From NCBI GenBank assembly GCA_958496175.1, contig OY292275.1, positions 56,435,701 through 56,499,700 of the forward strand: 64,000 nucleotides of DNA, written 5' to 3'. Origin of the DNA: Sisyra terminalis. Taxonomy: Eukaryota > Arthropoda > Insecta > Neuroptera > Sisyridae. Shown piece after piece: positions 34,615-46,056 of the stretch. The notes under the pieces were generated by a model that searched no databases, was not told where the DNA came from, and was given only the letters and a program-made list of their open reading frames with translations. The stretch's first letter is position 1. Each line of letters opens with the position of its first letter. A program made the position numbers and the translations under genes.

Positions 34615-35240
34615 CAATCCCTGACCATATTATTAGAAGCACTTAAGAGTTTATGCAAAATGTACATATTCTACTAATTTAAATTTAACATGGTTTAATT
34701 ATTACATTATAAAAAGTTTCATTGATTTTTAATAAATATATTTTCTGGATAAGAGTAAAACCTTGTTTATTATCCCTATTACCCTACTTAAGGATAATAG
34801 CATTGATTTGAAACCCATTGAAAATATGTGGAAAATTGCTAAAGAAAAAAATCGCTAAAGAGGTGGTCACAGCAGAAAAATAGCCCTTAGAAAAAATATT
34901 CACATATGGAATCATCATCCACAAATACAGCAGACGGTATTGTTCTATATAGACAGCATACTGCGCAGAATGGGAGCTTAAATATCAGTAAACGAGCTTT
35001 CAATGAAATATTTAACAATTCAGCTCACTATAATTAAGAAGATGTTTAATTAATTTGATGGTAAAAATTTATTTTTTAGTAAATATGTTTTTTGGTGACT
35101 CTAGTTGGTAATAAGCGTAATAAATAAAATTTGTACGGGAAAGTTTAACCCAATCAAAAATATGGACCCAAATTAAAATAGCTCTTACTTCAGAATTTAT
35201 ATAAAACCTATAGTGCGTCTATTTATATGGCTAGGGACTG
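34615..35240. mobile_element. Tc1-like deletion derivative, copy 2
   Basis: The ends CAATCCCTGACCATATTATT (left) and, complemented, CAGTCCCTAGCCATATAAAT (right) are each flanked by TA (34613-34614, 35241-35242). The interior is collinear with 26024-26629 from end to end, with the same transposase tail (DLKPIENM; then HHPQIQQTVL). The same deletion in both copies shows a propagating non-autonomous unit of about 620 bp rather than two independent decays. Confidence 0.9.
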
Positions 35241-35328
35241 TAATCCTCCATTTTTAGCCTTCCTTTTCTTTCTCTCTTTTTAACAGTAACTAAAAATTAT
35301 TTTTTTCTGTACGTATGTTCATTTATAC

Positions 35329-35513
35329 CAGTGGTACCCAATTGTAGGCTCGCCATTGGGTTACTATGATAATTATATTAAAGTTTTTTTTACTTTCTGT
35401 AAATATTATTAACAATTCACAACAATAAATTTATCATAAAAAATAAATATTTCTCGCTATTCGTCTGACATCCTAGAAGGTGACTTTTGACCCAAAATGG
35501 TTGGGGACCTTTG
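35329..35513. mobile_element. hAT-type MITE, 185 bp
   Basis: Left end CAGTGGTACCCAATTG; right end GGTTGGGGACCTTTG, an imperfect complement of the usual CAGTGGTTCCCAACC. Flanks ATTTATAC (35321-35328) and ATTTATAA (35514-35521) match at 7 of 8 positions, fitting an aged 8-bp hAT target duplication. No coding capacity. Confidence 0.75.
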
Positions 35514-35637
35514 ATTTATAACTTAAAATTTCGATCCGATATTAAAGATTAAATTTTCTGTAGAGAAAATATTGAATTATGAGAAAATATTGAATTATGA
35601 GAAAAAGATGATAACATTCAGATCTCAGCTTTTATTT

Positions 35638-35752
35638 TTTTAAATAAGAAGACAATTCAGGTTGTTTAAGATCGGTTTTTTTATTTAATATTTTTATTAT
35701 TCAATTAGCTACGTTTCGTTACGTATCGTAACTTCATCAGGCTTCTTGATCC
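35638..35752 (-). repeat. hammerhead-like repeat family A, copy 2
   Basis: Minus-strand copy of 4657-4790. The core positions are CTGATGA (complement of 35734-35740), hairpin GTTACG-ATA-CGTAAC (35718-35732), GAAA (35714-35717), and then CGTA, GCT and TTGA, able to pair as in copy 1. The two copies differ at single bases outside the pairing segments, and the proposed stem I and II bases are unchanged in both. Confidence 0.65.
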
Positions 35753-35754
35753 AT

Positions 35755-38218
35755 AAAAATAAAATATTTTCAATTTAAATTCAATAAATAAATAAAAACT
35801 TAATTTTTATTAAGGAACTAATTTTGTATCCATATTAGTATGGTAGTTTTAATTTTAAATTAATAATATAACATGATTTAAAATAGTCGAACTATAATTT
35901 CTGCAATAATTTGGGGATACTACGTGTAATACTGAAACCACGTTAAACGAGACTTACAATAAAAATATAAAAATTATTGACATTAAAGTCTACAAAAACA
36001 AAACATCATGATGGTAACTCTAAATATAGTAAACGTTTCGTTCAAATTAATAATAATTTTCGGTTTACGTATATTTATTTAACGCTATAGTCCCTCAAGA
36101 CATAATTATTTTAAAAAAATAAGCAATAAACCTACATAGACTTAAACTAATTTGGAAAGAATTAGATGAAGCAAATAAAATTATTTATAGAAATAATATT
36201 TCTCCATATTTGTATAGAAAGTGATAACGAGCAATTATCACACTGAAAAACGTTTTGAAAATTGATTTTATGATGAGGCATTAAAAAAGCTTTGAAGCAG
36301 ACTAAAAATGATAGATAAAACCAGTACCGTTAATTTAAATCGTTATGTGAGTCGATTTTTTAAAAATTTAACCAAAATTATACATAAAAAAATATATCTT
36401 TCAATTCTAAAAATTTCCTACTTAATGAGGTTGCATTACGCAATCATAGAATTTCCTTTTACTACATAAAAAGGATTGTCCTCGGATATTTTTGATTTGA
36501 TACTGGTAAATAGATATTAGAAGATAGTCTCGTACCAAAAGGATTTACACTGAAATAAAATACATGATTCTATAAATTGATGTTTCTACTACCTTATCAG
36601 TGGTTTACAATCGCAATGATTTGCTAACTATAGTCTATAAGGATTAACTAAAAGTAGACATGAATAATTTTAATATTAATAATAAAATATTAGAAGTAGG
36701 ATCTTCAAAATTCACAAAGTATAGCTTTCATTATTAAAAGATAGTCTTAGCAAAATAAAATTTCCTGATAATATTTCAAAGAACCATTTTGATTACTAAA
36801 CAAACATTAATTCACCTTATTTATATAAAAAATTAATATTAAACTCAAGAATAAATATTTTTGCCATAATAAATCAATTTAGTACTATCAAACTAACGAA
36901 AGATGACCAAAATCAAATTTTACGACCCTATTAAATCAATGTGAATAAACCGGCAAGCATATTGATCTTTAAATTTCTCACAATTCAATGATAAAAGAAG
37001 TTGTTCTTCATTTCTGACCTTTCCCTTTTATTTGCGACTAATTTTTTATCTTCAATTTTGAAGATCAAATTCACTTGTTCATTGCGTACTTAACTTTTAT
37101 GTTGCCCGTAAAAATGTCCTCAATATTTTCACATTTACTTTCACGCCATTCGTTTAAAATATACAGATATTTACGATAGTATTTGTTTTGAGGTAGTTTC
37201 TTTGAGATATTGAAATATATTCTTAAGAAATGGTCAATTTAACAGGTGTTTTAAAGTAATACACAAAAATAAATGCTATAGACTTATTTGTGGGATTTTA
37301 TCAAATTTGAATTTTTCCTTCTCCAAATAAATTGTTAGGTTTTTTTAAGCTTTGAGACTTATGTTTTGATTTCAAACTATTAGGTGTACAAATAAGTTTT
37401 TAGGGAATAGAAAAATCAGCATAACTAAGATTAAATCTTTACGAATTATCTTTTAACTATATTCACGTAAAAGAGGTATCCTTTCCCTTCAAAAACAATC
37501 ATTTACCATTTGGCTGAATTATTAACATAAAATTTTCTTAATGCGGCAGCCATACCAACTTTTGTACCAATACCATAAAATGGAATTGGTGGAAAATGCA
37601 ACTTTTTTGAATCAATTTAAAGAAAAGTACAACTGTTGGACATCGATTGCTGTGTAAAGCATATGAGAAAAATATTCCACAAATAAAAATGAGAATTTTG
37701 GGTTTCTGGTGTCATAAAGGTGGTAATTTTGGTACCAAAGCCAAAAAAACGCGTAGGTAAAGATTGAAAACGCTTAGTTGAAGAAATTATTGGACCAAGG
37801 TCCATATCCAACTCAAGAGGAACTTTGGAAATCATGGCAATAAGTCAACAAGTGGTTTCAAACCATCAAAAGCTCATGAGCATCATTTATTTATGTACAA
37901 ATAATTGCTCCAATGGTAAAAATTGAAAGGGTTTTTTACATAGAATCGAGGCGGGGTACGAAAAGTGTTTCCAAATCGACAATCCCAAGAGGAAAAAATA
38001 TTTTTCCTACATTCGAAACTGATCAATGATATCAATAATAAAAAACAATATTTTTTTTAAAATAAATAAAATGAAGTCGAAGATTAAATCATTTACATTG
38101 CAAATACCATTGTAAAAAATTTCATGTGAGATTAAGGAAAGAGGGGGGTTGAAAAAATCTATTTTAAATCTCACCCAGAAAGAGGGGGTCGAAAAATAGC
38201 CAAAATTGTCGTACGTAA
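35755..38218. other. AT-rich sequence without recognised features
   Basis: No coding signature. The last 90 bp (38130-38218) is G-rich with repeated GAGGGGG and GTCGAAAAATAGCCAAAA-type wording, and may be the older repeat into which the TTAA-flanked element inserted. Confidence 0.4.
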
Positions 38219-38222
38219 TTAA

Positions 38223-38931
38223 GGGTGGATCACCATCAGAACGTAAAAAAAAATGACTTTTTTAAAACTACTGCCATTTTTTTAGAGATATTAAAAAACG
38301 GTCTTCGGCATGTAAAAGTTGAAGTTTTGAACTATTTTTTTTTATTTGCCCCGATATGTTCCCCCCTCCCACTTTTACAGCGCTTTGAAAAAGGGTCCTC
38401 AAAAATGAGGAGGCAAACGGGAGACAAGTTTTCTCAGAAACCGGAAGTCGGATCATGATTTTCCAAAGAATGTAGGTTTTGGTAATGCGTCTTCTTGGTA
38501 CTGAACCTCGAAAATCCAAAAAAAGTTCAAAATTCACAAAATGGCGCAACTTTGAAAAAAAAGTTAAAAAAAACGACCTTTTTTTGAACCTTTCCCCCTC
38601 TCCCACTTTGAGGGGGGAGAGATTTGGCCAATTTCAGAGGTTCAGTACCAAGAAGACGTGTTGAACTATAACACTCTCCAGTTTCAAGTCAATCCGTCGG
38701 ATAGTTTCTGAGAAATCTTGTCTCCCAGTTTTAAAAAGTTGATTTCGAGAAAAACGCATTTAAAGTTTTTTTAAGATATTTTTTTATGTTATTATCAATT
38801 TATTCAATTTTTATCAGTGAAAATACATTAGTCAGCTATTCCAATCATTTTAACACGTTATTCTTGAATGCTATAAGAAGACATTTATCAAAAAAAAAAA
38901 ATCGATTTTTTTTTCTGACGGTGATCCACCC
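38223..38931. mobile_element. TTAA-flanked non-autonomous DNA transposon
   Basis: Inverted ends GGGTGGATCACCATCAGAA (left) and TTCTGACGGTGATCCACCC (right), each bounded by TTAA (38219-38222 and 38932-38935). A TTAA target duplication points to the piggyBac or Kolobok superfamilies; the ends alone do not decide. The 709-bp interior is rich in A runs, AAAAATCGATTTTT-like words and CCCCTCCCACTTT words. The frames of about 77-112 codons on both strands here overlap inverted repeats and are not credible genes. Confidence 0.8.
38488..38658. repeat. internal 22-bp inverted repeat
   Basis: CGTCTTCTTGGTACTGAACC, plus TC (38488-38509), is perfectly complementary to 38637-38658. It lies inside the TTAA-flanked element with a spacer of about 127 bp and may be a remnant of an older nested element. 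Confidence 0.75.
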
Positions 38932-38974
38932 TTAATGGATGCCCCAGAAGATCAAACAACGGTATTTTTGATGT

Positions 38975-39215
38975 ATTGTCCCTGATACGTATTTCGATTG
39001 CGAAAAAATCTTCTTCAGTGGTCATCAAGTAATATTGGAACACATAGTAATTACAGAGTGACCCCATACTATTTGATGACCACTGAAACAGATTGCTTGG
39101 CAATCGAATTACGTATCTAGGGTAATACATCAAAAAATACTTTTGTTTTAATCTTTTATTCAAATTTATGAAAATAGGTAGTTTACTTTTGTAAATTATA
39201 TAAGATAAATAAAAG
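38975..39215. repeat. hammerhead-like repeat family B, inverted pair
   Basis: Coordinates pair as p with 78101 minus p: arms 38981-39037 and 39064-39120. The right arm, plus strand, reads CACTGAAACAG, hairpin GATTGC-TTG-GCAATC, GAA, then TTACGTATC. The left arm is the opposite copy with CTTCTTCAGTGG. The combined consensus is CTGAAGA, A, a perfect 6-bp stem, GAAA and the palindrome TACGTA. A tail right of 39120 (TTCAAATTTATG, then TAGTTTACTTTTTGTAA-like) matches the tail of the copy at 48.4 kb. Confidence 0.6.
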
Positions 39216-39257
39216 TACAACATATTTTATATATTTTATAAGCACTAATGAAATCAT

Positions 39258-39655
39258 TATTGAGGAACGTTACCAGCAACAATTAATGCAATAGAGCCGA
39301 AAATTGAAACTCAAACGCCCCCTATAGATCACAAGGCAAGGCAAGGTCATTTTTTAACACGACAACGCTCGGCCACATGCCATAAAAGTTGTTAAGAAAA
39401 CTTTAGAGGCACTTCAATGGGATACCTTATCCCACCCACCATATTCACCGAATATTGCTCTGTCCTATTACTACTTATTTCGATCCACAAGCCATGACCT
39501 AGCTAAATCATAGTTAAGATCTTACGAAGACGCCAAAAATTAAATCATTTCCTGAATCGCCTAAAAGTGTGAATTTTTTTTTTAAATTAATCCATATTTT
39601 TCTTCAAAGATGGGAAAAAGTACTAACTAGCTTCGAGAAGTATTGCAACCCTTAT
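39258..39655 (+). pseudogene. mariner transposase remnant, third catalytic Asp lost
   Basis: A single frame, with several stops but no frameshift over the first 260 bp, reads IIEERYQQQL, GKVIF, a stop, HDNARPHAIKVVKKTLEALQ, WDTLSHPPYSPNIALSYYYL and FRSTSHDLA. The second catalytic Asp is GAC at 39361-39363. The codon 35 positions later (39466-39468), where DD34D needs Asp, is TAT (Tyr). Further right, in another frame, WEKV and FEKYCNPYF match the mariner C-terminus. The subfamily differs from the copy at 7.8 kb (HDNARPHxAK and HPPYSP wording). No inverted repeats were identified. Confidence 0.85.
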
Positions 39656-39659
39656 TTTT

Positions 39660-40810
39660 AATAGTCTTACAAATCCCAAAAAAAAAACTTAATTTGTAAT
39701 CTTTTTTTTTACTCATTAAAATGGACAATGCATTATCAAACGTATATATTAGTTATTTATTTTCGATTAAACGAAATTGCACAATATTGAACTGATGCCC
39801 TACTTACAGTTCAATATCTTCATTGCACGTAATATTCCACCGGTGCTTGGTTATAAAGTGGTACTGACTTAGATAAAAAAAACAAACCATTTTTTTTATA
39901 TTTTAAATAAATGAAACCTTCATTTCTATTTTCTTCTTCGTATTTAAAATTAAATAAAACCATCACTCATACTATAATAGTCCTAGTGTTTGAAAACGAA
40001 GGCAAACTTCTTTTGACTTGGATAGAAGATAATGACACTTGAATTGATTTGTACCTTGAATTAATTTTTCCGTTGATATTACGTCTTTTACAGATAAGAG
40101 AAGAAAAAAAAACGAACAAAACCGAAAACACGTGGTCTTCATTGTAATATTCTAAAGTAAATTTTATCAAATTCCGGCGACTATTCAATTTAGGTGATAA
40201 GATATAATTACAAAGTTGGTGATTTCTGAAATGTGACCGTGAATTTTTCAAATATGTATTTATCTTTGAATGATAAAATTGGATTTGTACATGATTCATG
40301 TGGATCGTTTAATCATTGATAAATTTCGTTCAAACCAAATGATTTAAATTGTTGTTGATGCTTTTATATTTTTAAGGTTATTAATTATGAATTTATGATG
40401 TTTCTTGTAAGAGTTATTTTTATGTATGTATGTGCAAATAGAACTTTTTATTGGGCTCTTATTTGCGTAATGCTTTGGCTGTTAAATGGAAATTACTTGA
40501 ACATTTTATGTTTTCTGCTGTGAAACGTGTGAAGTTTTGATTTAAAATGCGTAATTTGTTTGCTTTGTTCGGATTAATATGTTTTTCAAGAAATTTGCTA
40601 CTCTGTTTGAGAAAACATGTGTTAATAATAGTTCTCTAATAAAAATACTAATTTCTACAAGATGAGTTTTGAAGTAAATAAGACAAAACCTTCGAATCAA
40701 TTCCCTTTAAAACTCCCATTAAAATAAATAATAAAGCTCCAATTTTATAAGTGCTTTGCATTTGAAAGTTTAAGTCAACAAAATTGATCAGAAAAAAATC
40801 CACTTCTAAT
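39660..40810. other. AT-rich sequence without recognised features
   Basis: A minus-strand open frame of 110 codons (39967-40299) is the only long one. Its product is Asn/Ser/Lys/Ile-rich, with no recognised motif, and a frame this long is expected once by chance in a window of this size and composition. Confidence 0.35.
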
Positions 40811-40813
40811 ATA

Positions 40814-42351
40814 TCTATTATTATAAAGAGGAAAGATTTGATTGTTTGTTTGCATTGAATAGGCTCCGAAAGTCCTAGACCGATTTGAAAAATTCTTTCA
40901 CTGTTAGGAAGCTACACTATTTCCGGTGAACATAGGCTATATTAAATTTTCAAAAAAAATAGGGATCCGTACTAAAACTCCAATAATGTGTGAAAAAATT
41001 ACCAAAAAACTTTCTTACATCGCGTGTGCTGGTGATTTAACTAAAGAACGAAACCACCGAATTTAATGAAACTTTATATTAAGATACAACACAATTACCT
41101 ACATACATTAGGCTACTTATCATTCCTTAAAAATAATAAGGGAATGTATCCCCTACGTAAAAAGTGAGGGATGAAAAAACATATTTTACTTTAGCTAGGC
41201 GAGTTATATATCATTGGAAAGGTATTTAAAAGTTAAAAAATGATCTGTATTAATATTTTTAGTTGAACTAATAAAAAGCACAGTAATTTAATTTAAACTA
41301 CAAAAAATTGCCTTTTTGAAATATAAATGTTTTTATAGATAATAATCTGACAGTAAACTTTTTTTTTTATGAAATTGTTGTAAATAGATCCTTAGGGTTG
41401 CTCAGTAAGGAAATATTAAGAAAAAAATGTAATAGTAACAATAATAATAGTAATAAAGCTTAAAGTAAATACGTTTTTAAAACCATGCATATATAAAATG
41501 GTGTATTTATATACTCCTCTGACTGATGAAATTTTAATAATCGGTGTATTCCTCATAGGAAGTAGGCATGTGATAAGATTTTTTTTTGAAAATTCCTACC
41601 CTAACAGACCAGGGTGGATTCAGGATTTTTTTCTTGGGGGGGGCACAATATCTTTTATTTGCAAGTGCGTGAAAGGGATCACGAAAAAAATTCGCAATTC
41701 CAGCCAGAAATCATCATAATGATAAATAATAAAAAATCATATCATCATAATGATAAAAGAAATTTAAAATCCTCTTCCAGAGCAAAAGGAATACGCCAAA
41801 TCGTGTATGGTGAATTCTGGACTATCCAATATGGTTTAATTATATAGTTGAAATTCAGATATTTCAATAATAAGTTTAAAGATACATAATGGTTATACAT
41901 GATTATGGAAGAACTGGGTGGGTTTCGTGCAATTGTACAAATTTCAATTTCGCGGTTGTGTTGCACAGTGCAATAGTGTAATAGTTTTTGGAAAACGGTT
42001 CATTCGGGAATCGAAAAAGGGAGATGGGGTTATTTTGGAGCAAGTATTTTGATAAATTTCGACTTTTTTTAGTCATAATTAAGACCGAATTTATTGAAAT
42101 TTGCGATATTTTTTATTTATGTATAGATGCTGATTAATTTACTGAGTATTTGGTTCACGGTAGGTATACCTACCGTAGATTCAATGAAAATCAATTGATT
42201 ATTGCATAGAACTATTTTATTCTTTGCAACAGTTTATTAAATGTGTCTTTTTCAAGAGATGTGAAGTGTTTTAAAGTATGATTATATTGTTCGTAAAAGA
42301 AATAAGAAAAATAAAATACGTTACGCAGACGAAGTCGCGGGGATCAGCTAG
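40814..42351 (+). mobile_element. non-autonomous Helitron, copy 1
   Basis: It starts TCTATTATTATAAAGAGG after an A and ends GGGGATCAGCTAG before a T: the Helitron 5'-TC ... CTAG-3' signature, inserted between A and T with no target duplication. Eight bases before CTAG lies a hairpin CGC(A)GAC-GAA-GTCGCG (42325-42339), the required 3' stem-loop. Internal wording (GAATAGGCTCCGAAAG, GACCGATTTGAAAAATTC) matches copy 2 at 52588-53792. No Rep/helicase is encoded. A hAT-like end (CAGGGTGGATTCAGG at 41610, then a G run) shows a secondary insertion or chimera. Confidence 0.8.
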
Positions 42352-42354
42352 TTC

Positions 42355-43180
42355 GATTATAAAACAAGAAGTATCACTTAATCATTGAAAAGACTTGTTA
42401 TAAAAGATTGTTGGCTTTTTTTTTATATATATTAATAAAAAACTTATTTGACTTCACTAACCTTATATGGCTAAGTGTTTAACAATTTATCTTTTCTTAA
42501 TAGGGTTCATTTACACTATAAGTTCAAGACGACTTTTGACCTTTCTATAGAGTAAAATATAATATTATTTAAATGACTCGTACAATAATCTATCCATGTC
42601 ATTCTACGAAATGAATGATAAAATAAAAATTCCAATTAAAATTATTTCATAATTAACAATAAACTCTACGATTAAATGCTAAAATTCCCCAATTTAACTC
42701 TCCTTGGACATCGCCAAAAAATTGTCAAACTTGGCATTAAAATGGATCATTGGACAAAAAGCGGAGCAATGTTTTTGTCTGAAAAGTATCAAAGGAAACG
42801 AATATTTCAATCTCTAAACAAAATAATAAAGCCTCCAATGTTAAACGAGGAAAAACGCATTATTAATGACGACAATTTCAAACTAATGCAACGCAAATTC
42901 AAAATAGATAATAAATCCAACTTGTTTCACAAGTTTCAACATAATAACATAACAATATATTAAATTCTAGCTAAAACATCAATTTAATTTTTTCAATTAC
43001 CAAAAATTTATTTTAATTGTTTCATTGTACCAAAAAATTAATTTTATTGCTTCCATCAATTGAAACTTGTAATGCACCATGCATTTACGAGTAATATTCA
43101 ATGTAAACCGTGAAAGATGGACCTAGATTTTCTTTTAACGACTTCGTTTGAAAAATAAAATGCTACCCAATTATTTATTT
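42355..43180. other. AT-rich; one 95-codon frame not recognised
   Basis: The plus-strand frame 42676-42963 gives a Lys/Asn/Ile-rich product with no recognised motif. It could be part of an exon but has no splice or promoter support. CACGGTAGGTATACCTACCGT-type dyads occur just left, inside the Helitron. Confidence 0.35.
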
Positions 43181-43181
43181 G

Positions 43182-43460
43182 ATTTTTTTTTATTAAGTTG
43201 AGCTTTCCAGGTTTAGATGCATCTTCAGAATAGCCTATAGTGCATCCTGGGTCCCCATTTCATTTAGTTGAATCCAGTTGGCTGGCCAAACTTCAGCAAC
43301 TAATATAGTAGGAAATTTTTGACTATTTCTATTCCAGGATTTCTTATCCCTTTGTCTCCATTCATTCAAGGCACTAAATTCCCATAGAACGTGAAATGCA
43401 ATTGAATTTTCTGCCTATTAAAATCTGCATATTGGATAACCCAAATATACTCCAAATGTA
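43182..43460 (-). pseudogene. LINE C-terminal fragment with poly(A)-like tail
   Basis: Minus strand: LNEWRQRDKKSWNRN, then LVAEVWPANWIQLNEMGTQD and a stop, matching the end of the fragment at 27.2 kb. After the stop comes a short 3' sequence ending in AATAAAAAAAAATC (plus-strand T run at 43182-43190). This is the target-primed-insertion signature of a LINE 3' end. Upstream parts continue brokenly to about 43460 (Cys/His region, degenerate). It is inactive. Confidence 0.65.
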
Positions 43461-43599
43461 AGCAGGTGATTCTACAATCCATGGTGGCCCGTTAATCCCA
43501 TTACCACTTGACCAACTATTTCAGAAGTTAGATTCAAGGATAATTTCCCTACCATCTTTTAACTACATTTTTTTCGATGGTGTTTCCCATAATGAACTT

Positions 43600-43735
43600 T
43601 CACTTTCCCGAAAAGTTTTCCATATTATTTGGAGCAATAATAACGTTGACCTATTCTGAGCTGTTAATTTTTTTGCTTCATTCCTATAGATACGTATTTT
43701 GATTGCCAATATCGATTCAATGACCATAAAGTCAG
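43600..43735 (-). repeat. degenerate family B / dispersed repeat
   Basis: ATAGATACGTATTTTGATTG, then CCAATATCG, resembles the arm of the inverted pair at 38981 and the copy at 48505. Just left, 43605-43690 aligns with 27940-28035. So the family B module is joined here to another dispersed repeat. Confidence 0.4.
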
Positions 43736-44439
43736 AATCAAGAAGAACAAATTGATAAATATCTGGTTACAAAAATCAAGTAACATTGAGTTGGGTCCCG
43801 GGTCATAAGACCATTAAAAAGCAGTTTTAAATCGTTCAAATAGATGCCAGGCCATAAGGGTACCAAAAGTAATAAAAAGGCTAACACCCTTTCCTGGAGA
43901 AGATCCAAATCACTTTTCATAGCCTATACCTGAAATTACAAGATTGATAGTGAAAAATACCATCAAGGATTTACAAAAATCACTGGATAAAATGAAAGAA
44001 CACTATGGGACAGAAGCACAGTAAAAGAATAATGTGAAAGCCATCACAAAAACTAACTACTAAATCAGAAAGTTGTATAATAATCAGTTGACTATAACAT
44101 GGTGGATCATTAAAATCTTTTAAAGAGGAAATCATTGAAATAATCAATTTTATTTTTCGGGTTCAAGCAACCAGCTGACGCATAATCCACTAAGTTATAG
44201 TAAGCTGATTGTTGTATTTCCTCCATATATTCGGTTAGCAACAATTAAACAAAGTTTCAGATAAAAGGAAATGACTGAAATTATTTTTTTTCGTTGGAGT
44301 GGCTACCACCTTGCCCCCCGGAACCGTAGCTAATGTTCACGAGACTTAATTATACAACTCTCATTGCATGCCACTAATTATCGCCTGAAAGGAACTTGGT
44401 CATATAAATCTACCCCAGAGTTCTGGATTATAGGGACCC

Positions 44440-44830
44440 AGGAAGCAAAATAAGCCCTGAGGTTGCAGTATTGAGGCTTAGCTAACCTTGTCCTGGAAAA
44501 CCCAATTTAATATAGAAAAAAATCGTTGGTCAAGAATCAATTGTTGAAGTCACAAAATTAGAGAAAACACCCATCAATAAGTGGCTTTATACTAATCACT
44601 GATCCTTACGGAGCAACTCTAAATGTCAAAACTACAGCAAAAGAATAATGAGAAATCCTTTCCAAAATCTAATTGCTAAAATATTAAATTTAAGTAGAAT
44701 GAAGCCAAATTAGTCAGAGACTTCATAACCGATCACTTTGGCCTGAAGAAAGTCTCCGCATACTATTAGGGTACCGTTGAACCATTCATGATACAAATTT
44801 TGTCAGACAGAAAATAAAACTACATTCCAT
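44440..44830 (+). pseudogene. LINE fragments, plus orientation
   Basis: GGGACCCAGG at 44454 and TCCTGGAAAACCCAA at 44493 reproduce the 3' end wording of the minus-strand LINE pieces, here on the plus strand. At 44620-44830 broken frames give QNLIAKILNLSR, then KLVRDFITDHFGLKKVSAYY, a stop, and GTVEPFMIQILSDRK. This fits the segment before the Cys knuckle (LVxxxITxHxxLxKHLxxxGxVExP). So pieces of one LINE family lie in both orientations within 1.7 kb. Confidence 0.4.
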
Positions 44831-45169
44831 ATCTACTATCCGCTAAAAGAGCAGGGAATTTACGATTTCTCGACTAACAATATATGAAGCAGGGATTCGG
44901 GAACACAGTAAGTTTAACACTGCAGTTTTTAGGCTCTTCAAAGTTATCTTGGAGAACCAATAAAACCCTTTTTAATTTCAAACCCTGAGCCATGAAAAAA
45001 GGGAATAGATTGTAAGTTTTTTTAAGTTGCTCTTATTAATTTACAATCATAAAAAGTTTTGCTTTCCTAATAGTCAAACTATTTTATGTTCACTATCTCA
45101 AATGCACCAATTAAATAATAGCAAAAGCATAATAATTGCATAGTAGTTTTGTTAAATAATAATTTTTTG

Positions 45170-45262
45170 TAATTAATAAAAATCCCTAATCGAGAAATAT
45201 TCGAACGCAACACCTATCAATATGGTATCACTATCACTATCACTAGTAGGCTAATTGTGCTG
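45170..45262 (-). repeat. tRNA-derived SINE, copy 3 (degenerate)
   Basis: Minus strand: GGTGTTGCGTTCGAATATTT, then GGGATTTTTATTAATTAC. The box B GTTCGAAT is intact and the tail matches copy 1. Box A is disrupted by a GTGATA triplication (TATCAC repeats on the plus strand at 45222-45240). Confidence 0.5.
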
Positions 45263-45477
45263 ATTGTTATTACCCCATATTTGTGATATTACCTTGGATT
45301 GTTAGTCTCATATTACGAACCTAATACTTTAAATTTTACCCATTTTTTTTAAATTAAATCAAAGGTGTGTGAAATATTTATACATATACAAACGTACGTT
45401 TTTAAGGGCATTGAAATTTTTTAATAAAATAATTTAGATAAAAGATTTCTCGATAAACAGTAAAACTTATCAGTAAC

Positions 45478-45514
45478 ATTATATTAAGCTGATGAAGTCG
45501 CGGGTATCGGCTAG
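45478..45514 (+). mobile_element. truncated Helitron 3' end
   Basis: GCTGATGAAGTCGCGGGTAT, then CGGCTAG before a T, parallels the 3' hairpin and CTAG terminus of the Helitron at 42351. No matching TC start was found within the preceding kilobase. Confidence 0.55.
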
Positions 45515-45603
45515 TTGTTAGAAAAGTTCAGAAACATGTCTGTCTATACATACCGGAAGCTATGAAAAGTTCACCTACCCTTGCCTTGAGGGTAAAAACT
45601 TAT

Positions 45604-45911
45604 AAAGCTCATAATACTTTCCTCCCCGTAAGTTTATATTGCAAGGATAGGCAACAAAAAGTGCATTACGGTTGCAAATTAATGCAATATGAACGCCGAA
45701 CAAAATCGAAAAAAGAATCAGTTGCAACCAATATTTATATGCAATTTTACTTAGGGAGTAACATAAAGCTTTCCTACCCTTAAGTTTGTAATGCAAAGAT
45801 AGGCAACAAAAAATGCATTACGGTTGCGAATTAATGCAATGTGAAGGCCGAACAAAATCAAAAAAAAAAAGAATCAGTTGCAACCAATATTTGTATACAA
45901 TTTTACTTATT
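45604..45911. repeat. two-unit tandem duplication, period about 152 bp
   Basis: Both units contain GATAGGCAACAAAAA, GCATTACGGTTGC, AATTAATGCAAT, GCCGAACAAAATC and CAGTTGCAACCAATATTT. The paired open frames of 73 codons on opposite strands here are by-products of the repeat. Confidence 0.85.
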
Positions 45912-46056
45912 CCAGACATTTAAATTCAATAAGAATATTGATTTTTCATAGAATATCTTAAAAAAATAGGTTTTACTTTAGTAGGGTATCAAATGATACG
46001 TAATTATTTTTCATGGAAATTGACCCCTAAACCCCTAAATCATTCGATGTTTAGAT

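Noticed and set aside
38268..38606. 112-codon minus-strand frame and overlapping 61-77-codon plus-strand frames
   Set aside because: They lie wholly within the 709-bp TTAA-flanked element and its internal inverted repeat. The products are Phe/Ser/Lys-rich and low in complexity.
38888..39223. 111-codon minus-strand frame
   Set aside because: It covers the family B inverted pair and the right end of the TTAA-flanked element; repeat sequence, not a gene.
39967..40299. 110-codon minus-strand frame
   Set aside because: With stop codons this rare-spaced in AT-rich DNA, about one frame of this length is expected by chance in 64 kb. No motif, splice or promoter support.
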